Shown: in pieces, positions 1 to 6,443 of the stretch
How positions within the stretch are numbered: the stretch's first letter is position 1
Layout of the letters: every line of letters begins with the position of its first letter
Source: JALGVA01 sp964617715
Lineage (GTDB): Bacteria; Armatimonadota; Zipacnadia; Zipacnadales; UBA5352
Reading direction: 5' to 3'
Length of the DNA: 10,514 bases
Assembly: GCA_964617715.1 (NCBI GenBank)
Contig: CAZTZN010000164.1
Span: 1-10,514 of the forward strand
Translations under genes and position numbers: made by a program
The notes under the pieces: generated by a model
Databases searched by the model: none
What the model saw: only the letters and a program-made list of their open reading frames with translations
What the model was told of the DNA's origin: nothing

Positions 1-19
1 CGCAGATTTCAGTTCTTTC

Positions 20-83
20 GGGGAGGGGGAGACCGCGCAGCGGTCGGGGGAGGGCGCTTTCTTCCAGGAAAGCGCCCTCCCCC
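20..83. repeat. Double hairpin, possibly a dispersed palindromic repeat
   Basis: Two adjacent perfect inverted repeats are visible. The first has arms 31-36 and 40-45 (GACCGC/GCGGTC) with a 3-nt loop. The second has 16-bp arms 46-61 and 68-83 (GGGGGAGGGCGCTTTC and its complement) with a 6-nt loop. A purine tract at 20-30 repeats the GGGGAGGG pattern and could compete for the same pyrimidine arm. No T-run follows on either strand, so it is not a textbook intrinsic terminator. It could be a factor-assisted terminator of a gene left of the window, or one copy of a REP- or MITE-like element; no second copy occurs in this window. Confidence 0.6.
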
Positions 84-300
84 ACGCCGTCGCCGCTGCC
101 TTCGTCCTGCTCCGCCGAGGGCGGCCTGCGCGGTTCGGGTTGGCGGTGGCTGACATGAGCCCATCCGCCACGGGTAACCTGCGGCCGACGGAGGGTGAAT
201 CTGGTTCAACGGCAATCATCACGCAGTTCGTAGTCCGCGCATCAGGCAGGTCGCCCGACAACCCCGGGGTGGTCACCGAGCGACCTCACCAAGCGAATGG
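84..300. other. Intergenic/leader region without a recognisable gene
   Basis: No convincing reading frame is seen; the short frames here lack ribosome sites and family-like sequence. An imperfect hairpin pairs 141-150 with 159-170 (TGGCGGTGGC against GCCCATCCGCCA, two bulged bases). The block GTCCG-cg-CATCAGGCAGGT at 233-251 recurs just before the heparinase gene at 1312-1329. No clear -35/-10 pair and no known riboswitch was recognised. It probably contains the promoter and leader of the gene starting at 301. Confidence 0.4.
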
Positions 301-1242
301 ATGGTGGCGAAGATGGCGGTTGCACCGCGACGCTGGGGCGTGATCCTGCTGGTGGGCGCCATGTGCTGCGCGGCATGGGCCGGGAACCTGTCGGTCAAGG
401 TCGAGGACGGTGGCGCGCCGGTCAATGGCGCGATCGTGAACGTTCAACCGGGCGGGCCCAGCGGCACCACCAACGCCGCGGGGAAGTGGCACGAGAACGG
501 TATCGCCGCAGGCGACTATCAGGTTGTTGCCTGGAAGACCATCGCGGGCACACTCAAGGGTGCGGTGGCGGATGTCACCATCCCCGCTGCAGGCAACGTG
601 GACGTCACGCTCTCTCTGGTCGATGCGGCGTGGACCTACAACCTGTTCCCCTACGCGGTCGGCAACCGGTGGCAGTACGACTACCGTCACAGCGGACCTG
701 ACGGCCGCTGGAGCGCCACCTGGCGCGAGCGGGTGGACCGCGCGACCACCGTGGACGGCGAGCCTGCGGTGGTGCTGGCGGCCTCCAAGGACATGGCGCC
801 CGAGTGGGAGGAGATCCGGGCATCAACCCGCCAGGGCTTCGTGCTGTTCACCCAGCAGCACGGCGCGGATACCATCAAGTTCGACCCGCCCATGCGCCTG
901 GGCGCACTGCTCCCCATGGACTACGAGTGGGTGGCCACCACGACGATGCATCACAGCGACGGCTCACCTGACGAGCCCGGGCTGCTGCGCTGCAAGCTGG
1001 TGGGCTTCGAGCGCATCACCGTGCCGGCGGGGACCTTCGACACCGCCAGGCTCGAGGTCGTCATGACCATGGGCGGCGAGACCAACGAGCTGACCGTCTG
1101 GGCGGCGCACAACGTCGGCGTCGTGCGCGAGATCGAGGTCAACACCGAGCGCAAGAACCTCAAGCAGCTCGAGGAGTACACGATTCGGGGACTGCCGCTG
1201 CGGCCCATCGGGCCCATCCGCCCGATCATCCCCAAGCCGTAG
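301..1242 (+). CDS. Secreted protein with carboxypeptidase-regulatory-like domain
   Basis: Encodes 313 residues. Residues 1-27 look like a Sec signal peptide (basic N-terminus, hydrophobic GVILLVGA core, probable type I cleavage after AWA). The Cys pair in MCC lacks a good lipobox, so a lipoprotein is less likely. Residues about 29-107 resemble a carboxypeptidase-regulatory-like beta-sandwich (GAPVNGAIVNV, then a GxY turn and an alternating beta pattern). Residues about 111-295 resemble the extracytoplasmic beta-rich domain that opens with FPYAVGNRWQYDY and contains a VPAGTFDTARLEV strand and a WAAHNVGVVREIE strand, common in uncharacterised secreted proteins. It ends in a proline-rich tail. 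No catalytic residues are evident, so the role is unknown; carbohydrate or peptide binding at the surface is possible. The ATG at 301 has a weak ribosome site; an ATG at 313 is an alternative. A hairpin after its stop separates it from the next gene. Confidence 0.8.
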   Translation: MVAKMAVAPRRWGVILLVGAMCCAAWAGNLSVKVEDGGAPVNGAIVNVQPGGPSGTTNAAGKWHENGIAAGDYQVVAWKTIAGTLKGAVADVTIPAAGNVDVTLSLVDAAWTYNLFPYAVGNRWQYDYRHSGPDGRWSATWRERVDRATTVDGEPAVVLAASKDMAPEWEEIRASTRQGFVLFTQQHGADTIKFDPPMRLGALLPMDYEWVATTTMHHSDGSPDEPGLLRCKLVGFERITVPAGTFDTARLEVVMTMGGETNELTVWAAHNVGVVREIEVNTERKNLKQLEEYTIRGLPLRPIGPIRPIIPKP

Positions 1243-1262
1243 CCCGCACGCGCACAGTCAAC

Positions 1263-1300
1263 AGCGCTTCCTGCCGCGATGCCCGGCGGCAGGAAGCGTT
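1263..1300 (+). terminator. Strong hairpin, likely terminator of the secreted-protein gene
   Basis: Arms 1265-1277 and 1286-1298 form a perfect 13-bp stem (core CGCTTCCTGCCG/CGGCAGGAAGCG) with an 8-nt loop; a G-T and an A-T pair extend it to 1263-1300. It starts 20 nt after the stop at 1242. Only a weak T-rich tail (TTCAT) follows, so termination may be partial. An in-frame ATG of the next gene at 1279 lies in the loop, which argues against that start. Confidence 0.65.
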
Positions 1301-1325
1301 CATACGTGGCCGTCCGTCATCAGGC

Positions 1326-1331
1326 AGGTGA
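1326..1331 (+). promoter_or_regulatory. Ribosome binding site that decides the heparinase start
   Basis: AGGTGA lies 7 nt before the ATG at 1339. The longer frame from 1279 would put this site and the terminator hairpin inside the coding region and add a non-signal-like 20-residue leader. The 1339 start gives an immediate signal peptide. Confidence 0.7.
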
Positions 1332-1338
1332 TCCGCCC

Positions 1339-2757
1339 ATGCTCATGCGCAGCGCGCTCATCGCGGCACTGCTCGCGCCGACCATCGCCGCCACCGCGGA
1401 GGTGGAGCACCCCGTGTACGCATCTGACTTCGAGTTCAGTGAACAGCGGCTCCAATCGGTCCTCGAGGCCTCTGCGCCGGTCATGGCGGTGTCGGAGGAT
1501 GAGATTAGAGCGCTCATCACCGAAAAGGCCGGCTTCTACGAGATTCAATGTCCGAATTGCGACGCCGGGCGCCAGGGCGACCAGCTCGTATGGAGCATCG
1601 AACATCCTGATCAGCTCCGCTGCAAGTACTGCGGCTACGTCTACCCCAGCGAGCAGTACCCGATGGACCACGTCTACGAGCACGTGGCGCCCACCGGCGA
1701 GGTGCAGCAGTATCCCTACTACGAGGGCCCTGACGGCTTCAAACACTTCTTTCAGGCCAAGATCGACTACCACGCACGTTACTGGGCGGCGGCGATGGCC
1801 TTCAACTGCGCCCGCGCCTGGTACTGGGGCGGCGGCGACGACTACGCCCGCCGCGCGGTGCTGATCCTGCACCGCATGGCCGAAGTCTACCCGCACCTGC
1901 CCGTTCACGGGCTGAGCGATTACAGCTTCCGCCGGCCGGCATTCTATGACAACGACCCGCCCCACCCCTATCTGTCGCAGAAGCTGGGCTCCACCTGGTT
2001 CTACAACGAGATCAGTCACCCCCTGGTGATGGCCTACGACCTCACGTACAGCAGCCCCGCGTGGGATGAGCTGTCGGCGAGGCCGGGCGAGGATGCGCGG
2101 GCGCTGGTCGAACGTGATCTCATCCGCGCGATGGCCGATTTCACGTTGATGCAGGACCGCCGCTGGCTGACCAACATGACGCCTTCGTGGTGCCGCGGGC
2201 TGATCACCGTTGGTCGCGTGACCGGCGAGCCGAGTTACGTCCACCTCGCGGCGGGAATGCTGCGCGATCTGCTGCGCCAGGACTTCATGGCCGACGGCAT
2301 GTGGAGGGAAGGCTCTGTCTCCTACCACCGCCAGACCGCTGGCGGGCTGCGCAACGCCTGGAACGCAGCGGTCGGCTACTCGGATCCGCCCGGCTACACC
2401 TTCGAGGAGACCGGCGAGCGCGAGGTCGCGCTCCGGCCGGAGGTGGCCGCGACGATCACCGCCTGCACGGGCGGCTACGAGGGTGGCTCGCCGGAGTTGA
2501 CGATCGAGGGCGAGCTGCCCGCCGACCTCCCACTTGCGGGCCGGCCGGTGCTGGTCGAGCATGCCGACGGCCGCTTCTCCTTGCTGGAGGCCACGCGGCT
2601 TGAGACCCGCAACGGCACACAGGTGCTGGTGTGCGCGCAGCCGCCGGACTTCACGGTTGCGGGTGAGACCACGAGCTTCCACTACTACCCGGTGCGCGAG
2701 ATCGAGGGCCGACCGACGCTGCACATCCAGCCGACTACCACGTGGGCCGCACAGTGA
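1339..2757 (+). CDS. Heparinase II/III-like secreted protein, probably core-deleted
   Basis: Encodes 473 residues. Residues 1-20 form a signal peptide (MLMRSALIAALLAPTIAATA). A Cys4 knuckle follows at C71/C74 and C95/C98 (CPNC, CKYC), seen in many heparinase II/III-type proteins of planctomycete-like bacteria. The following helical region has the aromatic pattern of an alpha/alpha toroid, including AFNCARAWYW, MTPSWCRGLITVGRV and, at about 319-332, DGMWREGSVSYHRQ, the conserved Glu-Gly-Ser...Tyr-His loop of alginate lyase/heparinase II polysaccharide lyases. The sequence then jumps from GYSDPPGYTFEETGE straight into a beta-rich tail of the kind expected at the extreme C-terminus. As I know the family, members are roughly 600-900 residues, so the rest of the toroid and most of the beta-sandwich seem missing, with a seam near residue 360. 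Lyase activity is therefore doubtful. The stop overlaps the ribosome site of the next gene, so they are co-transcribed. Family call fairly sure; deletion inferred. Confidence 0.75.
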   Translation: MLMRSALIAALLAPTIAATAEVEHPVYASDFEFSEQRLQSVLEASAPVMAVSEDEIRALITEKAGFYEIQCPNCDAGRQGDQLVWSIEHPDQLRCKYCGYVYPSEQYPMDHVYEHVAPTGEVQQYPYYEGPDGFKHFFQAKIDYHARYWAAAMAFNCARAWYWGGGDDYARRAVLILHRMAEVYPHLPVHGLSDYSFRRPAFYDNDPPHPYLSQKLGSTWFYNEISHPLVMAYDLTYSSPAWDELSARPGEDARALVERDLIRAMADFTLMQDRRWLTNMTPSWCRGLITVGRVTGEPSYVHLAAGMLRDLLRQDFMADGMWREGSVSYHRQTAGGLRNAWNAAVGYSDPPGYTFEETGEREVALRPEVAATITACTGGYEGGSPELTIEGELPADLPLAGRPVLVEHADGRFSLLEATRLETRNGTQVLVCAQPPDFTVAGETTSFHYYPVREIEGRPTLHIQPTTTWAAQ

Positions 2758-2767
2758 GGGCCATGCC

Positions 2768-4024
2768 ATGACTGAGCGCGAACGGAAACTGCACGAGCAC
2801 ATCGCCGGGTGCCACGAGCGTGCCCGGCGGCATCTGGGGGCGAGTGACGCGGACGTGCAGCGCGGCTTCGAGCTGCACCGCGAGCTGCTGGTGTGCGACA
2901 GCTTCACGCTGCCGTGGAGCATCCCTTCGAGCGCCGGCATCGCGCGCATCAACGCGGCCATCGAGCAGAGCTGGGATGCCTCCGAGATCGCCCAGCTTCG
3001 GCTCAACGTGAACCTCGCCGACGTGGTCTACGACGAGGAGTGCGCGCATCTGCACGACATCATCCTCGATGCGGCCGGCGTCAACGCCACGGTCATCAAC
3101 GCGGGCTGCGGCCCGGGCCTCGACTACACGGTGCGCTGCGCCGGACGCTTCCAGCAGGTCTGCGACGGCCTGCGCGACCGCTGGACCAAGGCCATCCACG
3201 CGCGCCAGGCGCGCGAGGCCTTCGCCGAAGGCCGCCGCGCGATGATCTTCTCGGCCAACAACCCGCCCGCGGACACGGGCTTCGATGATGGCTGGGACCA
3301 GCTTCGCTGGCTGGAGTGGTTCCACCGCATGGGCTTTCGCATCATGCACCTGACCTACAACCGCCGCAACCCGGTGGGCGATGGCTGCATGGAGGAGGCC
3401 AACGGGGGGCTGTCGGCCTTCGGGCACATGGTCATCGAGGCCATGAACGACCTGGGCATCGTCATCGACACGCCGCACACCGGCGAACGCACCACGCTCG
3501 ACGCGGCGACGCACTCGCGCGCGCCCATCGCGGCCTCGCACACCGTCTGCCGGGCGCTGCGCGACCATCCACGCGGCAAGACCGACGAGCAGATCCGCGC
3601 CATCGCCGAGAAAGGCGGCTTCATCGGGATCACCTGCGTGCCCCACTTCCTGCGCGAGGGCGGCGGGACCATCGTGGACCTGCTCGACCACGTCGAGCAC
3701 GCGATCAAGGTCGCGGGCATCGACCACGTGGGCATCGGCACCGACACCGGCTACGTAGCGCCGCCGCCGGATGAGCCCGCGATGTTGCCCCTGCCCCGCG
3801 CCCGCGCGCAGTGGTGGTCGTACTGGCTGCCCGGCACCACCGGTGGCGGCAACGATGAGGCGTCGAACGGCAGCCTCGCCTGGGTCGCGTGGCCTTGGTT
3901 CACGGTGGGCCTGCTCATGCGCGGGTACGCGGAGGAGGACGTGGCGAAGGTCGTCGGCGGCAACGCGCTGGGGCTGTTCGAGGAGGTCGAGCGCGCGGCA
4001 ACGGTACACGTGCGCGGCGCGTGA
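2768..4024 (+). CDS. M19 (membrane dipeptidase) family protein, copy 1, incomplete metal site
   Basis: Encodes 418 residues of the amidohydrolase-fold peptidase M19 family, which normally cleaves dipeptides with two zinc ions. Conserved later elements are visible: MHLTYNRRN (193-201), IDTPH with H237, ASHT with H258 and DHVGIGTD with D326, matching the family's DLSH, SH and DHVGxGxD motifs. The N-terminal HxD motif is absent: where DGHxDLPW is expected the protein has CDSFTLPW (43-50). The family's mid-sequence GVEG glutamate is replaced by IFSANNPP (160-167). Half of the metal site is therefore missing, and ordinary dipeptidase activity is doubtful. No signal peptide, so cytoplasmic. The ATG at 2768 is preceded by TGAGGG (2755-2760), which overlaps the heparinase stop; a longer frame upstream lies inside the heparinase gene and is rejected. 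A paralogue with the same changes starts at 5174. Family call sure; function unknown. Confidence 0.85.
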   Translation: MTERERKLHEHIAGCHERARRHLGASDADVQRGFELHRELLVCDSFTLPWSIPSSAGIARINAAIEQSWDASEIAQLRLNVNLADVVYDEECAHLHDIILDAAGVNATVINAGCGPGLDYTVRCAGRFQQVCDGLRDRWTKAIHARQAREAFAEGRRAMIFSANNPPADTGFDDGWDQLRWLEWFHRMGFRIMHLTYNRRNPVGDGCMEEANGGLSAFGHMVIEAMNDLGIVIDTPHTGERTTLDAATHSRAPIAASHTVCRALRDHPRGKTDEQIRAIAEKGGFIGITCVPHFLREGGGTIVDLLDHVEHAIKVAGIDHVGIGTDTGYVAPPPDEPAMLPLPRARAQWWSYWLPGTTGGGNDEASNGSLAWVAWPWFTVGLLMRGYAEEDVAKVVGGNALGLFEEVERAATVHVRGA

Positions 4025-4041
4025 CGGCCCGGAAGGCGGCC

Positions 4042-4536
4042 ATGAACCCGATCGAGGCGTGGGCGCGGCAGTTCCTCTGCATCCGCGAGGTGGACAGCGT
4101 CAGCCGCACCTACCACGGCGACGGTCCGCCCAGTTGGCGGCGGCCGTGGCCCGAGGTGGAGGCGGAGTTGTCCCCCGCGCGCCCCGGCGACTGGTGGCCG
4201 ATGGTCAGGCTCGTCGATCTGCTCGATGCCGCGGGCGACGCGCGTCTGCTGCTGGACCTGGGCAGCGGCCCCGGATGGCCCGCGGTGCCACTCGCACGCA
4301 GACTCCCCGCGGTCGTCGCGGTTGACGCTTCGGAGCTGGCGGTCTCGCTGCTCGCGGCTGTCCGGTCGCGTCATGACCGGCTCGACCCGTGGATCGTGCG
4401 CGGCGATGTGGCTCGCCTGCCCTTCCCTGATGCTGCGTTCGAGGTGGCGGCTCGTGAGCTGCTGGAGGCCGTGTCGCGGGCGGACGACGCCCGGGGGAGC
4501 TGCCTGTCCGTGCGCGGCACGAAGCCGATCGCCTGA
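4042..4536 (+). CDS. Class I SAM methyltransferase, shortened, likely core-deleted
   Basis: Encodes 164 residues. The ATG at 4042 has GGAAGG (4031-4036) upstream and lies 17 nt after the M19 stop, so it is probably in the same transcript. Residues 69-79 (LLLDLGSGPGW region) are methyltransferase motif I; D95 in VVAVDAS is the acidic residue expected after beta 2; GDVARLPFPDAAFE (121-134) matches motif III and the start of beta 4. A normal protein would continue for about 80-110 residues through beta 4-beta 6, but here FEVAA runs directly into RELLEAVSRADD and a final strand CLSVRGTKP that looks like the last strand of such folds. The centre therefore seems missing. SAM binding may survive; the substrate-binding region would not. 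A decayed gene or an assembly deletion are both possible. The substrate is unknown. Confidence 0.65.
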   Translation: MNPIEAWARQFLCIREVDSVSRTYHGDGPPSWRRPWPEVEAELSPARPGDWWPMVRLVDLLDAAGDARLLLDLGSGPGWPAVPLARRLPAVVAVDASELAVSLLAAVRSRHDRLDPWIVRGDVARLPFPDAAFEVAARELLEAVSRADDARGSCLSVRGTKPIA

Positions 4537-4550
4537 CTGCGCGGGGCGGT

Positions 4551-5009
4551 TCACCGCGGGTCAAGGACGAACCCTGCGGTCGCGGCGAGCATCAGTATCG
4601 CACCAAGCATCGCCAGCAGGAGGGGCGCACACGCCGAGGGCGTCTTCTTCGGGCGGACCGCGTCCACTCCCTCGCGCAGGGTGGGCTTCAGCGGCTGCTT
4701 GCGCCAAGTCGCCGATGCGCACTCGGTGGCGCCGGTTTGGAGGCACTTGTTCCCCGGCACTCCAGAGCGCTCGGCCTTGCGGATCGCGTGCGCATCCTGC
4801 CGGGCCCGGGCCTCCGGCCCGCGCCGCCGGTCCTCACGCAGGCTACGCACCGGCGATGACCCGACGTGCTCACGACCAAAGAGCTTCGCCTCGGCCTCGC
4901 GGCCGTAGGCGCCCCCCTCCATCTCCTCATGATGGCGCAGCGGCCGGGGATCGAACCGGTCGGCCTTGGGCTGGTAGTCGCCCGGCGGGCGGCGCTTGTA
5001 GGGCTCCAC
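4551..5009 (-). CDS. Small hypothetical protein with C-terminal membrane anchor
   Basis: Encodes 152 residues from a GTG at 5009-5007. Upstream on this strand is the purine-rich GGAGAAGGA (positions 5012-5020), a good ribosome site. Residues 1-125 are very hydrophilic and Arg/Glu-rich, with two Cys (C89, C97) and a basic stretch before the membrane segment. Residues about 127-148 (ACAPLLLAMLGAILMLAATA) form one clear transmembrane helix, followed by FVLDPR and the stop. The charge pattern suggests a tail-anchored protein with its N-terminus in the cytoplasm. Codon third positions are strongly G/C, as in the other genes, which supports a real gene. It is convergent with the methyltransferase (14 nt between stops) and divergent from the second M19 gene. 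I do not recognise the family and no function is proposed. Confidence 0.65.
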   Translation of the reverse strand: MEPYKRRPPGDYQPKADRFDPRPLRHHEEMEGGAYGREAEAKLFGREHVGSSPVRSLREDRRRGPEARARQDAHAIRKAERSGVPGNKCLQTGATECASATWRKQPLKPTLREGVDAVRPKKTPSACAPLLLAMLGAILMLAATAGFVLDPR

Positions 5010-5042
5010 GGTCCTTCTCCAGTGTCACGGGCACGTCGTGCT

Positions 5043-5092
5043 CACGCGGCGCGTCACTTCTCTCGCCGCGTGCCCTGCACCTCCGGGCACGC
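5043..5092. promoter_or_regulatory. Overlapping inverted repeats in the divergent intergenic region
   Basis: Two perfect inverted repeats share bases. One pairs 5043-5051 with 5064-5072 (CACGCGGCG/CGCCGCGTG, 12-nt loop); the other pairs 5068-5075 with 5085-5092 (GCGTGCCC/GGGCACGC, 9-nt loop). They share 5068-5072, so they cannot form together. They lie between the divergent starts at 5009 and 5174 and could be repressor sites or alternative RNA folds in the leader of the second M19 gene. GC-rich sequence makes such repeats easier to get by chance. Confidence 0.4.
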
Positions 5093-5122
5093 AGGTCTCG
5101 CCCAGGCAGGTGCCCGGCAGAC

Positions 5123-5167
5123 AGGTGCGAAATCACCTCCGACGCGCGCACGCCTTCTGACCGGAGG
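5123..5167 (+). promoter_or_regulatory. Possible switch in the leader of the second M19 gene
   Basis: AGGTG (5123-5127) can pair with CACCT (5134-5138). Alternatively CCTCCG (5136-5141) can pair with CGGAGG (5162-5167), which contains the ribosome site six nt before the ATG at 5174. The two pairings share 5136-5138 and exclude each other, so the second could hide the ribosome site. The stems are only 5 and 6 bp and no known riboswitch core was recognised; this is a weak inference. Confidence 0.3.
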
Positions 5168-5173
5168 GAACTG

Positions 5174-6433
5174 ATGACTGATCTCGACGCGCGCATGGCG
5201 CGCCTGCACGAGCACATTGAGGAGTGCCACGCCCGCGCCCGCGAGCTGCTGGGCGCGACCGACGCGCAGGTGCAGGCCGGCGTGGAGTTGCACGAGCGCC
5301 TGCTGGTGTGCGACGCCTTCGGCTTCACGCCCAGCGCCCTGAGCCGCCTCGGAGTCGAGCGCGTCAACCGAGCAATCCAGGAGCAGTGGCAGCCGGGGGA
5401 GATCTCGGAGCTGCTGCTGGACATGCGCGCCACCGGCATGTGCCACGATGACGACGCCTTCGCGCTTTACGCGGAGCTGTATCGCATCGCCGGCGTCAAC
5501 GCGACCGTGAACACCGCGGGCGTCGGTCCCAGCCTCGAGCGGGCGGTGCGCGGTGCGGCGCGCTTCACGCAGGTGTGCGACCTCCGCCCTGAATTCTGGG
5601 CGAAGGCCACGAGTGCCGACGACGCGCGGCGCGCCTGCGCTGAGGGCCGGCACGCCATGATCTTCTCGGCCAACAACCCGCCGGCGCAGGTGGGCTTCCG
5701 CGACGGCTTCGACATCCTCGCCTGGCTGGAAGTGTTCCACCGCTTCGGCTTCCGGGTGATGCACCTGACCTACAACCGCCGCAACTTCGTGGGTGACGGC
5801 TGCACCGAACCCAGCAACGGTGGCCTGAGCGACTTCGGCTTCGAGGTCGTGGCGATGATGAACCGCCTGGGCATCCTCATCGACACGCCGCACTCGGGCG
5901 TCGAGACCACGCTGGACGCCTGCCGGGCCTCGCAGGCGCCGGTGGCGGCCACGCACACGGTCTGCCGCGATCTCTCCGGCCACCGGCGCGGCAAGACCGA
6001 CGCGCAGATGCGCGCCATCGCCGACACCGGGGGCTTCGTGGGCATCACCTGCATCCCCTACTTCCTCGCCCGGCACGGGACCATCGTGGACCTGCTGGAT
6101 CACATCGACCACGCGGTGGATGTGATGGGCATCGACCACGTGGGCATCGGCACCGATGTGGCCTTCAGCGCCCCGCCCCCGACCGAGCCCGAGCTGCTGC
6201 CCATACCGCCGGGCCGCACCCGCTGGTGGTCGCTGTGGCAGCCCGGCGATCTGTCCGATAACCCGGAGGTGCATCGCGAGAACAGCCACGGGAGCCTGTC
6301 GTGGATCTGCTGGCCCTACTTCACGGTGGGGCTGCTGATGCGCGGCTACGCGGAGGAGCAGATCGCGAAAATCGTGGGCGGCAACATCCTGCGCGTGCTC
6401 GATGAGGTGCAGGCGGCGGCCGACGGCATGTGA
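5174..6433 (+). CDS. M19 (membrane dipeptidase) family protein, copy 2, incomplete metal site
   Basis: Encodes 419 residues, about the same length as the copy starting at 2768 and, by eye, more than half identical along its whole length. It keeps MHLTYNRRN (196-204), IDTPH with H240, ATHT with H261 and DHVGIGTD with D328. Like copy 1 it lacks the N-terminal HxD (CDAFGFTP at 46-53 instead) and the GVEG glutamate (IFSANNPP at 163-170 instead). The shared replacement motifs (VCDxF, IFSANNPP, NRRNxVGDGC, DTPHxGxxTTLD) mark a distinct subfamily rather than random decay. No signal peptide. The ATG at 5174 has GGAGGG (5163-5168) at good spacing; the frame is open far upstream but that part overlaps other genes and lacks family similarity. 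It ends 10 nt before the convergent permease gene. It may act with copy 1 as a heteromer or on a related substrate; this is inference. Confidence 0.85.
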   Translation: MTDLDARMARLHEHIEECHARARELLGATDAQVQAGVELHERLLVCDAFGFTPSALSRLGVERVNRAIQEQWQPGEISELLLDMRATGMCHDDDAFALYAELYRIAGVNATVNTAGVGPSLERAVRGAARFTQVCDLRPEFWAKATSADDARRACAEGRHAMIFSANNPPAQVGFRDGFDILAWLEVFHRFGFRVMHLTYNRRNFVGDGCTEPSNGGLSDFGFEVVAMMNRLGILIDTPHSGVETTLDACRASQAPVAATHTVCRDLSGHRRGKTDAQMRAIADTGGFVGITCIPYFLARHGTIVDLLDHIDHAVDVMGIDHVGIGTDVAFSAPPPTEPELLPIPPGRTRWWSLWQPGDLSDNPEVHRENSHGSLSWICWPYFTVGLLMRGYAEEQIAKIVGGNILRVLDEVQAAADGM

Positions 6434-6443
6434 CCGCGTGTCT

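Noticed and set aside
84..300. Possible riboswitch or tRNA in the first leader
   Set aside because: A hairpin at 141-170 and a GGTTCAA string were checked, but no cloverleaf or known riboswitch core could be built.
1279..1338. Upstream ATG for the heparinase-like protein
   Set aside because: It lies in the loop of the terminator hairpin and would mask the signal peptide; the ATG at 1339 has AGGTGA at 7 nt.
1300..3006. Long open frame of 568 codons on the minus strand
   Set aside because: It is antisense to the heparinase-like and first M19 genes, has Arg/Val/Ala/His-rich composition and no family pattern; high GC third positions keep antisense frames open.
4226..5173. N-terminal extension of the second M19 gene as an M19 fusion
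   Set aside because: The upstream part overlaps the methyltransferase and the tail-anchored gene, is low-complexity, and the ATG at 5174 has a good ribosome site and matches the paralogue's start.
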